DNA of 64,000 bases from Curtobacterium sp. S6. GTDB taxonomy: Bacteria > Actinomycetota > Actinomycetes > Actinomycetales > Micrococcaceae. Positions 19,358 to 26,777 of the stretch are shown here, piece after piece (the first letter of the stretch is position 1; each line of letters opens with the position of its first letter). Under the pieces are notes generated by a model. The model searched no databases, was not told where the DNA came from, and was given only the letters and a program-made list of their open reading frames with translations. Both the position numbers and the translations under genes were made by a program. The DNA lies in contig NZ_KL537415.1 in the NCBI RefSeq assembly GCF_000710345.2, positions 164,433 through 228,432 on the forward strand, given 5' to 3'.

Positions 19358-19992
19358 ATTCGGAGACTGAGCTGACGGGCGCGGAGCGCGAGGCCGCTCA
19401 AACGGTCTTTGGGGACCGCCTGGAGCTCGCAGAACTGTACGTCGGGCACCTGGCGACCAGCGGGATCGAACGTGGCCTCATTGGGCCCCGTGAGGTCCCT
19501 CGGCTGTGGTCGCGTCACGTCCTGAACTGTGCCGTCGTTGAATCCCTGATTCAGGCTGAGGCGCGGGTCGCAGATGTCGGTTCGGGTGCCGGCCTTCCGG
19601 GGCTGTGCCTGGCGATCGCACGGCCCGATCTCCAGATTTCCCTGATCGAACCCCTGGAGCGCAGGATCATCTGGCTCGAAGAGGTGGTCGACGACCTCGG
19701 CCTGGATAACGTTGAACTCTTGCGTGGTCGCGGTGAGCAGTTTGTGGGCGACCTTGAGGTGGACATCGTGACGGCTCGGGCCGTCTCCGCCTTGGTGGGC
19801 CTGCTGGACATCACGCTCCCGCTTTTGCGTGGAACCGGAAGTCTTCTCGCGCTCAAGGGCAGGACCGCCGAGGAAGAAATGACCAAGGCGCAGAAAAAAC
19901 TCAATAAATACGGCGTGCGTTCCACGGAGATCTTGACCGTGGGCGAAGCGATCCTGGAACAGGCCACGACGGTGGTCCGCGTAGACCTGTAG
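19354..19992 (+). CDS. rsmG: 16S rRNA (guanine-527 N7) methyltransferase
   Basis: A 212-aa RsmG (GidB), which uses S-adenosylmethionine to methylate N7 of G527 in 16S rRNA. The SAM-binding motif VADVGSGAGLPGLCLAIARP, the acidic motif ISLIEPLERRIIWLEE and the later TARAVSALVGLL and LLALKGRTAEEE are visible. Loss of this gene elsewhere gives low-level streptomycin resistance. The GTG start overlaps the khpB stop. Length is normal. Confidence 0.96.
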   Translation: MNSETELTGAEREAAQTVFGDRLELAELYVGHLATSGIERGLIGPREVPRLWSRHVLNCAVVESLIQAEARVADVGSGAGLPGLCLAIARPDLQISLIEPLERRIIWLEEVVDDLGLDNVELLRGRGEQFVGDLEVDIVTARAVSALVGLLDITLPLLRGTGSLLALKGRTAEEEMTKAQKKLNKYGVRSTEILTVGEAILEQATTVVRVDL

Positions 19993-20229
19993 GGGTCCCT
20001 GCACTCCCCCGCTGCCGGGCGACCGTGGCGTTTGTCGGCGGCCGCTCGTGCTATCCGGCGCGCAGATGGCTCGCCTGGGTTGAGGCCCCCACACCGTGAC
20101 GGAGGCCCGTGGCCCGCGGATCGCCGGGAGAATCATCCACACGGAGGACCCCGACTGTTTCCATTGCCGGTTCCGGGTACTCTGGTGTGATGTGGAATCA
20201 ATCTCCGGATCGTGAAAGGGGTACCGCTG

Positions 20230-21261
20230 GTGGCAGGACGACATAGGGCTCCAGATCCAACGGACGCGGAAATGCCGCCGAACCCGCAAGACCAAACTGA
20301 ACCGGTTGTTCCGGATCAGAGTCGACATGTTTCACGTGAAACGGTTGAAGCCATAACGTCCAATATCAAGATCACGGACCGCCTGAAGTACCCCGTTGCG
20401 AGAGAGCTGATGAACGAAAAAAAGCGATGGAAGAAATTGGCGAAACAACCGGTTCCTCGTCCCGCAGAGACCCGAGTCTTCACCATCAGCAACCAAAAGG
20501 GCGGCGTCGGTAAAACGAGCACCGCGGTGAATTTGGCGGCCGCGATGGCGGATCGCGGATTCGAGACCCTCGTGGTGGACATCGATCCCCAGGGGAATGC
20601 CTCGACGGCGCTGAATATTGAGCATGGGGTCGAGGTGGACTCGACCTACGATGTGCTGATCGACGCGGCACCCATGCACGACGTCGTCAAGCAGTGTCCC
20701 GAATACCCCAACCTGTATTGCCTGCCATCGAATATTGATCTTGCCGGCGCGGAGATCGAGTTGGTCTCCCTGGTGGCGAGGGAACAACGGCTGGACCGTG
20801 CGATCCAGGACTACGCGAAATATCGCGAGGAGCAGGGTCTCCCCCGCCTGGACTACATTTTTATCGACTGCCCGCCGTCCCTCGGCCTTCTCACGATCAA
20901 CGCATTCGTTGCCGCGAAGGAAGTTTTGATACCCATTCAGTGCGAATACTACGCATTGGAAGGGCTCAGCCAGTTGCTCAAGAACATCGAGCTGGTCAAG
21001 AAACACCTCAATCCCACGCTGAACGTCAGCACTATCTTGTTGACGATGTACGACGGCCGTACCAATTTGGCCTCTCAAGTCGCTGCCGAGGTTCGGCAGC
21101 ACTTCCCGGATCAGGTTCTCGACGCGGTCATCCCCCGCTCGGTACGCATTTCGGAGGCGCCGAGCTACCAGCAAACCGTACTGACGTATGACCCGCAGTC
21201 CACGGGAGCGTTGTCTTACCTGGAGGCGGCGGTCGAAATCGCTCATAAGGGCGCGCAGTAG
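20230..21261 (+). CDS. parA: chromosome partitioning ATPase ParA (Soj)
   Basis: A 343-aa ParA. The deviant Walker A KGGVGKTSTAVNLAAAMADRG, VDIDPQGNAS and IDCPPSLGLLTIN identify it. I chose the GTG at 20230 because AAAGGGG lies at a good distance; an in-frame GTG at 20212 would add six residues. The N-terminal about 80 residues precede the ATPase fold, and residues 34-38 (VSRET) are the translation of an intragenic parS site. ParA binds DNA non-specifically and moves ParB-parS complexes. parB follows after 735 bp carrying four parS sites, so it likely has its own promoter. Confidence 0.95.
   Translation: MAGRHRAPDPTDAEMPPNPQDQTEPVVPDQSRHVSRETVEAITSNIKITDRLKYPVARELMNEKKRWKKLAKQPVPRPAETRVFTISNQKGGVGKTSTAVNLAAAMADRGFETLVVDIDPQGNASTALNIEHGVEVDSTYDVLIDAAPMHDVVKQCPEYPNLYCLPSNIDLAGAEIELVSLVAREQRLDRAIQDYAKYREEQGLPRLDYIFIDCPPSLGLLTINAFVAAKEVLIPIQCEYYALEGLSQLLKNIELVKKHLNPTLNVSTILLTMYDGRTNLASQVAAEVRQHFPDQVLDAVIPRSVRISEAPSYQQTVLTYDPQSTGALSYLEAAVEIAHKGAQ
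20329..20342. other. parS site 1, inside parA
   Basis: Perfect 14-bp palindrome GTTTCACGTGAAAC, the ParB-binding parS core. It is read in frame as VSRET within the ParA N-terminal extension. Confidence 0.95.
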
Positions 21262-21271
21262 CCTGCCCATG

Positions 21272-21307
21272 AAGGGCCCGACACCCCGTGGGTGTCGGGC
21301 CCTTTTT
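21272..21307 (+). terminator. Rho-independent terminator of parA
   Basis: A 15-bp stem (AAGGGCCCGACACCC paired with GGGTGTCGGGCCCTT) followed by five T residues, 10 nt after the parA stop. Confidence 0.93.
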
Positions 21308-21367
21308 GCGTCGTTTGGCCAATACGAGGTTGTGGGCCTTGGCGGGTTTGGGGTTTCGGAGGTTCGT

Positions 21368-21381
21368 GTTTCACGTGAAAC
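21368..21381. other. parS site 2
   Basis: Perfect GTTTCACGTGAAAC in the parA-parB intergenic region. Confidence 0.95.
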
Positions 21382-21415
21382 CATGGCGTGAGGCAAGGCT
21401 CTTGTAGCTATAGGT

Positions 21416-21469
21416 GTGGCCGTGGCCGTAGCCCTAGCCCTAGCCCTAGCCATGACCGTGACCGTAGCC
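21416..21469. repeat. degenerate hexanucleotide tandem repeat
   Basis: Nine consecutive 6-bp units: GTGGCC twice, GTAGCC, CTAGCC three times, ATGACC, GTGACC, GTAGCC. It lies between parS sites 2 and 3. A plus-strand frame reads as AVAVALALALAM, but no gene signals accompany it. Confidence 0.85.
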
Positions 21470-21492
21470 CCGGCCGAGGGCTCGGATCCGGT

Positions 21493-21506
21493 GTTTCACG
21501 TGAAAC
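21493..21506. other. parS site 3
   Basis: Perfect GTTTCACGTGAAAC, within the longer palindrome GTGTTTCACGTGAAACAC. Confidence 0.95.
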
Positions 21507-21676
21507 ACCATGAAACGGCATCGACACGTAGGGAACCTCATCGGGGTTCTTTGCAGGAAAAGATTAGGCTCTGTCCGGGCCGCGAGTTCACGTATTCGGA
21601 GCGCACTGCTCGCGTGGAGGAGGGGATCGTTGCGAAGGGCCGCGATGAGGCCGCCGCGTTCCGCTGGGCATAGCAG

Positions 21677-21690
21677 GTTTCACGTGAAAC
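21677..21690. other. parS site 4
   Basis: Perfect GTTTCACGTGAAAC in the parA-parB intergenic region. Confidence 0.95.
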
Positions 21691-21874
21691 ATGGTTAGGC
21701 CGTGCTGTTCTGCCTCATTCCTCCACACACGGCACGAGGAACGTCGATACTGATGGGAGGGCGGGTCCGCTCTCCCCCGATGATACCGGTCGGCCGTCAT
21801 CTCGGCATTTCATCAGACGGATCCTCATGGCCTGCCTACGGTCGACCGTGAGCTGTCTGCCGGCCGGGGCACGC

Positions 21875-21888
21875 GTTTCACGTGAAAC
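21875..21888. other. parS site 5
   Basis: Perfect GTTTCACGTGAAAC, 108 bp upstream of the parB start. Confidence 0.95.
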
Positions 21889-21996
21889 ATAGACGGAACT
21901 GTCTGCCCAATATGACCGACACTGTGGATAGCCGCCCGAAGTCGTGCGAAGTCCCGATAGACTGAGGTCCTATCCGGCTGAACATTAAGGAGCATC

Positions 21997-23523
21997 GTGG
22001 CAGAACGTCGTCGAGGCCTTGGGCGTGGTTTGGGATCGCTCATACCGACCGCCTCCGAGCAAGAAGTCAATAACGAAGCCGAGAAACAGGCCGCAACGGT
22101 ATCGAAGGAAGCGTCTGTTTCACGTGAAACGAATCCGAGTCCCGACGAGGCCGCCGAAACTCGGAGCGGCAAGGGAAGGAAAGGTTCTAGCGTCGGCGCG
22201 AAGACCAGCTCGTCTAGCCCATCCGGCACTCGATCGACGACGACCCGCAGTGCGAAGAAGTCGGCGCCCGCGGTGAAGAAGGCGGACGACTCGAAGAAGG
22301 CACAGACCGGCGTCACGTCGTCGAAGGGGGAGACCCCGGTTTCACGTGAAACACAGAGTTCGGGCGGCCAGCGGAAGGCGTCAACCGCCCAGAAGAGCCA
22401 GACGCGCAAGTCGACTGGTGCTCGGGCGGATATGGGTGCTGCTCTTCGTAAGAGTTCGGGCGGTCGTCGCCCCGTCGACTTCTTCTTCCAGCCCTCAGAA
22501 GCCATTCAGGAGCAAAAGAGCGGCGCGGAGAGCGCTGAAGAACCCCCGAAGGATGAGACTCCCTGGTCGTCCGAAGATGACGTTTCACGTGAAACGCACA
22601 AGCCCGGGGTCCAGGATGGTGAGCGCTCGAAGCCCGGTGCCAAGACAAAGAAGGCGGGCAAAGGGGACGATCAGTCGGGGTCCGAAGAACTTGTCAACGT
22701 TCCCGGAGCTCAATTCGGGGAAATCCCGGTGGGGGAGATCCACCCCAACAGGAAGCAGCCCCGTCAAGAATTCGACGAAGACGAGATGGAAGAGCTGATC
22801 CACTCGATTCGTGAAATCGGCCTCTTACAGCCGATCGTCGTTCGTCCGAGCTCCGAAGAGGGCACGGAAAAATATGAACTGGTCATGGGTGAGAGGCGTT
22901 GGCGGGCAACCCAGCGCGCCGGCCTGAAGACAATACCTGCCATCGTGCGCGATACGCAGGACGTGGACCTACTGCGCGACGCCCTTCTGGAGAACCTACA
23001 CCGAAGCCAGTTGAATCCCCTGGAAGAGGCCGCGGCCTACCAGCAACTACTCAACGAATTCGGCACGACGCAGGATGAACTCGCACAGCGCATTGGCCGT
23101 TCACGTCCGCAAATCTCGAATACGATTCGCCTTCTGCGACTCCCTGCATTGGTTCAGCGACGTGTCGCCGCCGGGATTCTGTCGGCGGGCCACGCGAGAG
23201 CGTTGTTGAGTCTCAGCGACCCGGCCGCCATGGAAAAGCTCGCGCAGAGGATTGTGGCGGAGGGCCTGTCGGTTCGCACCGTCGAGGAAATCATCCAGTC
23301 CGGCGCGGCAGAGAAACAGGAAAAGCCGGCGCGGAAGCCTGTCACGCCTCATCGGCATCATGAGAGGTTGGACTATATCGCCGACGCCTTCGCCGACAAG
23401 CTCGACACAAGCGTCAAGATCAATCTCGGATCTCGCAAGGGCAAAATGACCATCGAATTCGCCTCGGTGGAGGACCTGAACCGAATCATTTCCGTCTTGG
23501 ATCCGGAGATCGAGGGGGAGTAG
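21997..23523 (+). CDS. parB: chromosome partitioning protein ParB (Spo0J) with long N-terminal insertion
   Basis: A 508-aa ParB, well above the usual 300-400. The first residues [18 protein letters not shown] are the ParA-stimulating peptide. Residues about 25-230 are Ser/Lys/Thr-rich and look disordered, and three VSRET peptides at residues 41, 115 and 196 are translations of intragenic parS sites. The conserved ParB/CTP-binding domain starts near residue 233 ([15 protein letters not shown]) and has [12 protein letters not shown] and [22 protein letters not shown], then the helix-turn-helix that reads parS ([22 protein letters not shown]). A dimerisation domain ends the protein. ParB is a CTP-dependent clamp that spreads from parS and recruits SMC. 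The GTG start follows AAGGAG. Confidence 0.95.
   Translation: MAERRRGLGRGLGSLIPTASEQEVNNEAEKQAATVSKEASVSRETNPSPDEAAETRSGKGRKGSSVGAKTSSSSPSGTRSTTTRSAKKSAPAVKKADDSKKAQTGVTSSKGETPVSRETQSSGGQRKASTAQKSQTRKSTGARADMGAALRKSSGGRRPVDFFFQPSEAIQEQKSGAESAEEPPKDETPWSSEDDVSRETHKPGVQDGERSKPGAKTKKAGKGDDQSGSEELVNVPGAQFGEIPVGEIHPNRKQPRQEFDEDEMEELIHSIREIGLLQPIVVRPSSEEGTEKYELVMGERRWRATQRAGLKTIPAIVRDTQDVDLLRDALLENLHRSQLNPLEEAAAYQQLLNEFGTTQDELAQRIGRSRPQISNTIRLLRLPALVQRRVAAGILSAGHARALLSLSDPAAMEKLAQRIVAEGLSVRTVEEIIQSGAAEKQEKPARKPVTPHRHHERLDYIADAFADKLDTSVKINLGSRKGKMTIEFASVEDLNRIISVLDPEIEGE
22117..22130. other. parS site 6, inside parB
   Basis: Perfect GTTTCACGTGAAAC, translated as VSRET at ParB residue 41. Confidence 0.95.
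22339..22352. other. parS site 7, inside parB
   Basis: Perfect GTTTCACGTGAAAC, translated as VSRET at ParB residue 115. Confidence 0.95.
22582..22595. other. parS site 8, inside parB
   Basis: Perfect GTTTCACGTGAAAC, translated as VSRET at ParB residue 196. Confidence 0.95.
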
Positions 23524-23563
23524 TCACGTCCCGCTGGAGCTGTTCCGGGCCGTCGTAAACAAC

Positions 23564-23605
23564 AAAAGACCCGCCGTGTTTCACGTGAAACACGGCGGGT
23601 CTTTT
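23564..23605. terminator. bidirectional terminator between convergent parB and trxA, built on a parS site
   Basis: A 42-bp perfect palindrome: A4/T4 flanks, a GACCCGCCGTG stem and a parS core in the centre. It lies 40 bp after parB and 18 bp after trxA, and its A/T flanks fit termination in both directions. Confidence 0.9.
23578..23591. other. parS site 9, inside the parB/trxA terminator
   Basis: Perfect GTTTCACGTGAAAC at the exact centre of the 42-bp terminator palindrome. Confidence 0.95.
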
Positions 23606-23623
23606 CCTATTCAGGAGGCGTCA

Positions 23624-23950
23624 TTACGCCAGGAAATCGGCGAATTCCTTCTCCAGGACGGCCTTCGGCTTGGCGCCGATGGAGGTCTTGGCGACCTCTC
23701 CGCCCTTGAAGACATAGATCGCCGGAATCGAGGTGATGCCGTACTTAGCGGCCGTCTCACCGTTCTCGTCGACGTTGAGCTTGACGACGTCGACCTTCTC
23801 GGCGTGCTCCTCAGCAATCTGGTCCAGGATCGGTCCGACCTGGCGGCACGGGCCGCACCATTCGGCCCAGAAATCGACGATCACGGGGCGATCGTTCTTG
23901 AGGACATCCTCTTCGAAGGAGGCGTCGGTAACAGCCTTAGCGTTGCTCAT
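23624..23950 (-). CDS. trxA: thioredoxin
   Basis: A 108-aa thioredoxin with the redox motif WAEWCGPC and the cis-proline loop TSIPAIYVFKGGE. It reduces protein disulfides in the cytoplasm using electrons from thioredoxin reductase. I start it at the ATG at 23950 (MSNAKAVTD), which has GAAAGGAAACACC upstream; a longer frame into the spacer has no thioredoxin similarity. It lies 50 bp after trxB on the same strand, the standard trxB-trxA pair, and converges on parB across a palindromic terminator. Confidence 0.96.
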   Translation of the reverse strand: MSNAKAVTDASFEEDVLKNDRPVIVDFWAEWCGPCRQVGPILDQIAEEHAEKVDVVKLNVDENGETAAKYGITSIPAIYVFKGGEVAKTSIGAKPKAVLEKEFADFLA

Positions 23951-24000
23951 GGTGTTTCCTTTCGGATGTGGGGTATCTGGCGATACCGATGTGGGTTGGT

Positions 24001-25020
24001 TCAGAGGGATTCGAGGTAGTGTTGCGCGTCGATTGCGGCCACGCAACCGGAGCCAGCCGCCGTGATGGCCTGACGGTAGGTGGGGTCAATGACGTCACCC
24101 GCGGCGAAGACTCCAGGAATGTTGGTCTTGGAAGAACGGCCCTGCACGGCGATGGTTCCGTCGGGCGTGAGATCCAGCTGTCCCTTGACGAGGTTGGTGC
24201 GGGGATCGGAGCCGATGGCCACGAATAGGCCCTCGACCTCGAGGCGCTGGGTCAGGCCGGACTTCAGGTTCTTGACCTGAAGCGCTTCGGTCTTGTTCTC
24301 GCCCTCGATGCCGACAACCGCGGAATCCCAGACGAAGGTGATCTTGGGGTTGTTGAGCGCGCGTTCCTGCATGATCTCTGAGGCACGGAGCGAATCGCGG
24401 CGGTGAATGATCGTCACGCTGGAGGCAAAGTTGGTGAGGAAGAGGGCTTCCTCGAGGGCCGAATCTCCGCCACCGACCACGGCGATGGGCTTTTGCTTGA
24501 AAAAGAAACCGTCACAGGTTGCACACCAGCTCACGCCGTGCCCGGAGAGCCGTGTTTCGTCCTCAAGACCGAGCTTGCGGTACTCGGAACCCGTCGAGAT
24601 GATGACGGACTTGGCGTGGTGCACGGTGCCGTCCTGCAACGTGATCTTCTTGAGGTCGCCCTCGAGTTCGACGCTCTCGACGTCTTCGTACTGAATATCC
24701 GCGCCGAAACGTTCGGCCTGTTGCTGCATGTTGGACATGAGCTCGGGACCCTGGATGCCCTCGATGAATCCGGGGTAGTTCTCCACCTCGGTGGTGGTCA
24801 TGAGGTCGCCGCCGGCCTCGACAGAACTCGCGAACACGACGGGGTTGAGATTTGCCCGTGCCGTGTAGACGGCTGCCGTGTACCCGGCCGGGCCGGAACC
24901 GATGATCGCGACGTCGTGGACGACAGTGGACTCGGAATCCGCCTGGCGGGGAGCCTCCGCGTCTTTCTCGGAGAGATTGATCAACGGTGCTGCACCTTGT
25001 GAAAAGACGCTATCGCTCAC
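24001..25020 (-). CDS. trxB: thioredoxin-disulfide reductase
   Basis: A 339-aa FAD/NADPH enzyme that reduces thioredoxin. It has the FAD motif VAIIGSGPAGYTAAVYTARA, the redox-active CATC in WCATCDGFFF, the NADPH motif VVGGGDSALEEALFL, and the C-terminal FAD motif GVFAAGDVIDPTYRQAITAAGSG. The first about 35 residues are an extension. GAAAGGAA precedes the ATG. It forms an operon with trxA downstream. Confidence 0.96.
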   Translation of the reverse strand: MSDSVFSQGAAPLINLSEKDAEAPRQADSESTVVHDVAIIGSGPAGYTAAVYTARANLNPVVFASSVEAGGDLMTTTEVENYPGFIEGIQGPELMSNMQQQAERFGADIQYEDVESVELEGDLKKITLQDGTVHHAKSVIISTGSEYRKLGLEDETRLSGHGVSWCATCDGFFFKQKPIAVVGGGDSALEEALFLTNFASSVTIIHRRDSLRASEIMQERALNNPKITFVWDSAVVGIEGENKTEALQVKNLKSGLTQRLEVEGLFVAIGSDPRTNLVKGQLDLTPDGTIAVQGRSSKTNIPGVFAAGDVIDPTYRQAITAAGSGCVAAIDAQHYLESL

Positions 25021-25251
25021 TGAATTCCTTTCGTGACGGCCATGTCATGGCGGTTGCCGGGAGCCGAAGCCATCCTGACGGTTCGGCTGGTTGATGATCT
25101 GATGATGAAACCCGCGGGGCCCCGGGAATATTCCGCGTCCCCGAGCCCACCGTCGTGCACCGACGAAACGCCGCTGACGGCCCCGAGACGCCCCGTCCAA
25201 CCCGCGGAGACGCCGCGGGCAGGGGCGCAGGGAATCTGGCCTACTGGGAGG

Positions 25252-26706
25252 CTATTTGACGGCGATTTCGCCGATGTGGACGCCGTAGTTGTATCCGCCA
25301 ATCGGGGAGGAGACCTGCGGAAGCTGCGTGACGTAGATGATGACGTAGCTGGAGTCCTTGGACTTAGCCTCGTCGGAGAGATCAACCGTGGTCTGCCCGT
25401 TCTGGAACGTTCCTTGGCCCGCATTGGTCGCGCCGTCCAGGGTGGGGGAGTCGTTGGTGTAAACGGTGAACTGACCGCCGGTGCTCTTGGGCGAATCGAT
25501 AGTCACCTGATTGACCTTCGCCGGCTCCTGAAGCTTGGTCGCCAGCCCGAATCCCTTGATCAACTCGCCGAAGGTGGGGGAGGAGAAGCCGTAGCTGGTC
25601 CAGTAGGACGACGCGTTGCCGTCATACGTCTTGGGCAACGTGGCATCTTGGTCCGACATCAAGGTGGGGTCGTCGGGGACCACACGGGAGACGGAATCAA
25701 TCTGGGGTGCCGCTCCGGAGGAATCCTTGCTGGAGGAATCCGAACTCTCCGAACCCGACTGGCTGGCCGCCGAGGTCACCGTGCCGCTGGGCACGGAACC
25801 GGAGCTCGAGACCAGGTTGCCGAGACGGCTGAACCCGAAGATCACCAGCAGGATCAGCAGGATGACGATGACGGCTGCGGTGATCCACAGCCCGATGAAG
25901 CTTCGCCGCCGGGGACGGTCTTCGTACTCGTCCTCGTCGTAGTACTCCTCGTCGTCGCCGTAATATTCGGCGTCCTCCTCGGGGTAATCGTCTTCGAACT
26001 CGGCGTCGTCCTCATAGGTAGGGGCCGGCTCGAAATCTTCCTGGTAGTCGTAGCGGTTGTCGCCGTCGTAGCTGGAGTCAGAGCCCCGCAACGAGGCCGC
26101 GGAAGCCGCCGTGGCACCACCCGCGACGTCGGTCGCGGCGCGATCAAAGAGGGTTCCGCCGCTCGAGGACCCGCGGGACGAGCGACGCGCGGGAGGCTCC
26201 TCGCCGAAGGCCTCGTAGTCCGCATCGGTCCACTCGGTGACCGGAGCCGCGGCTTCCTCCTGGCGTTCGTCGATCTTGGCCTGGGGCGAGGTCTCGGTGC
26301 CGACCTGCTCGTAATCAGAGACGGGAGCGGCAGGGGCATCCGTGCCCCCGAAGATCTGGCCGCCGAGCTCCTCGTTGTCGGAGGAGGTGTCGTCCTGATG
26401 GTCCGTCAACAGCAGATCCAACAGGTCGTTGGCCTGGGCGTGCGAGGTGATCAGATAGGTGACCTCGTCGGACTGGCCGAGGTCCAGCACCTGAAGGCTT
26501 CCGGACCGCGAGCCCGTGGCGACGTCGCGCGCATTTTCGATGAGGAGGTCGCTGTGGTCAGGGCTCGCGACAAGGATCGAGACCTTGCGTTCCAGGACCT
26601 GATCTTTGCCATCGAGGACCTGATCCTGCGCGGCGGTGGTGATGATCTGACCGGTCACCTTATAGCGGCCGCCCAGGACTGAGCCGAGTTGGATAGCCTG
26701 CGTCAA
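25252..26706 (-). CDS. membrane protein with kinase-like N-terminal remnant and discoidin-like C-terminal domain
   Basis: About 484 aa from a TTG at 26706 behind a GGGGG site; no ATG or GTG is available downstream of murJ before the first recognisable residues. Residues 7-60 (GSVLGGRYKVTGQI...VLERKVSILVASP) resemble the N-lobe of an STPK-type kinase, but no catalytic HRD or DFG follows, so this would be a pseudokinase remnant. A long acidic low-complexity stretch (EDDYPEEDAEYYGDDEEYYDE) comes next, then one membrane helix (LWITAAVIVILLILLVIFGF) and an external beta-rich domain (QVTIDSPKSTGGQFTVYTN) similar to F5/8-type domains. In M. tuberculosis MurJ carries a pseudokinase and a C-terminal extracytoplasmic domain in one chain; here the equivalent appears separate, 71 bp after murJ. 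Confidence 0.7.
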   Translation of the reverse strand: MTQAIQLGSVLGGRYKVTGQIITTAAQDQVLDGKDQVLERKVSILVASPDHSDLLIENARDVATGSRSGSLQVLDLGQSDEVTYLITSHAQANDLLDLLLTDHQDDTSSDNEELGGQIFGGTDAPAAPVSDYEQVGTETSPQAKIDERQEEAAAPVTEWTDADYEAFGEEPPARRSSRGSSSGGTLFDRAATDVAGGATAASAASLRGSDSSYDGDNRYDYQEDFEPAPTYEDDAEFEDDYPEEDAEYYGDDEEYYDEDEYEDRPRRRSFIGLWITAAVIVILLILLVIFGFSRLGNLVSSSGSVPSGTVTSAASQSGSESSDSSSKDSSGAAPQIDSVSRVVPDDPTLMSDQDATLPKTYDGNASSYWTSYGFSSPTFGELIKGFGLATKLQEPAKVNQVTIDSPKSTGGQFTVYTNDSPTLDGATNAGQGTFQNGQTTVDLSDEAKSKDSSYVIIYVTQLPQVSSPIGGYNYGVHIGEIAVK

Positions 26707-26777
26707 AAGTAACCCCCGCGCTGTTTGGGTCGAAGTAACAGTTCGATGATACCGGCGTACCGGCCATGTGGCCTTAT

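Larger units (their letters stand above)
21262..21996. other. parA-parB intergenic parS region
   Basis: 735 bp holding the parA terminator, four perfect parS sites and a nine-unit hexanucleotide repeat. ORFs here lack ribosome binding sites and known families. The parB RBS AAGGAG (21988-21993) and presumably its promoter are at the right end. Confidence 0.75.

Noticed and set aside
21416-21469. Telomere-like CCCTAG repeat suggesting a chromosome end
   Set aside because: Only three such units, in the middle of a conserved par locus, with no terminal inverted repeat.
21416-21673. 85-aa ORF beginning AVAVALALALAM resembling a signal peptide
   Set aside because: The hydrophobic run is only the translation of a hexanucleotide repeat, and the frame crosses a parS site with no RBS.
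22117-22595. VSRET as a conserved protein motif of ParB
   Set aside because: Each copy is exactly the translation of parS, and one also occurs in parA, so the DNA site explains it.
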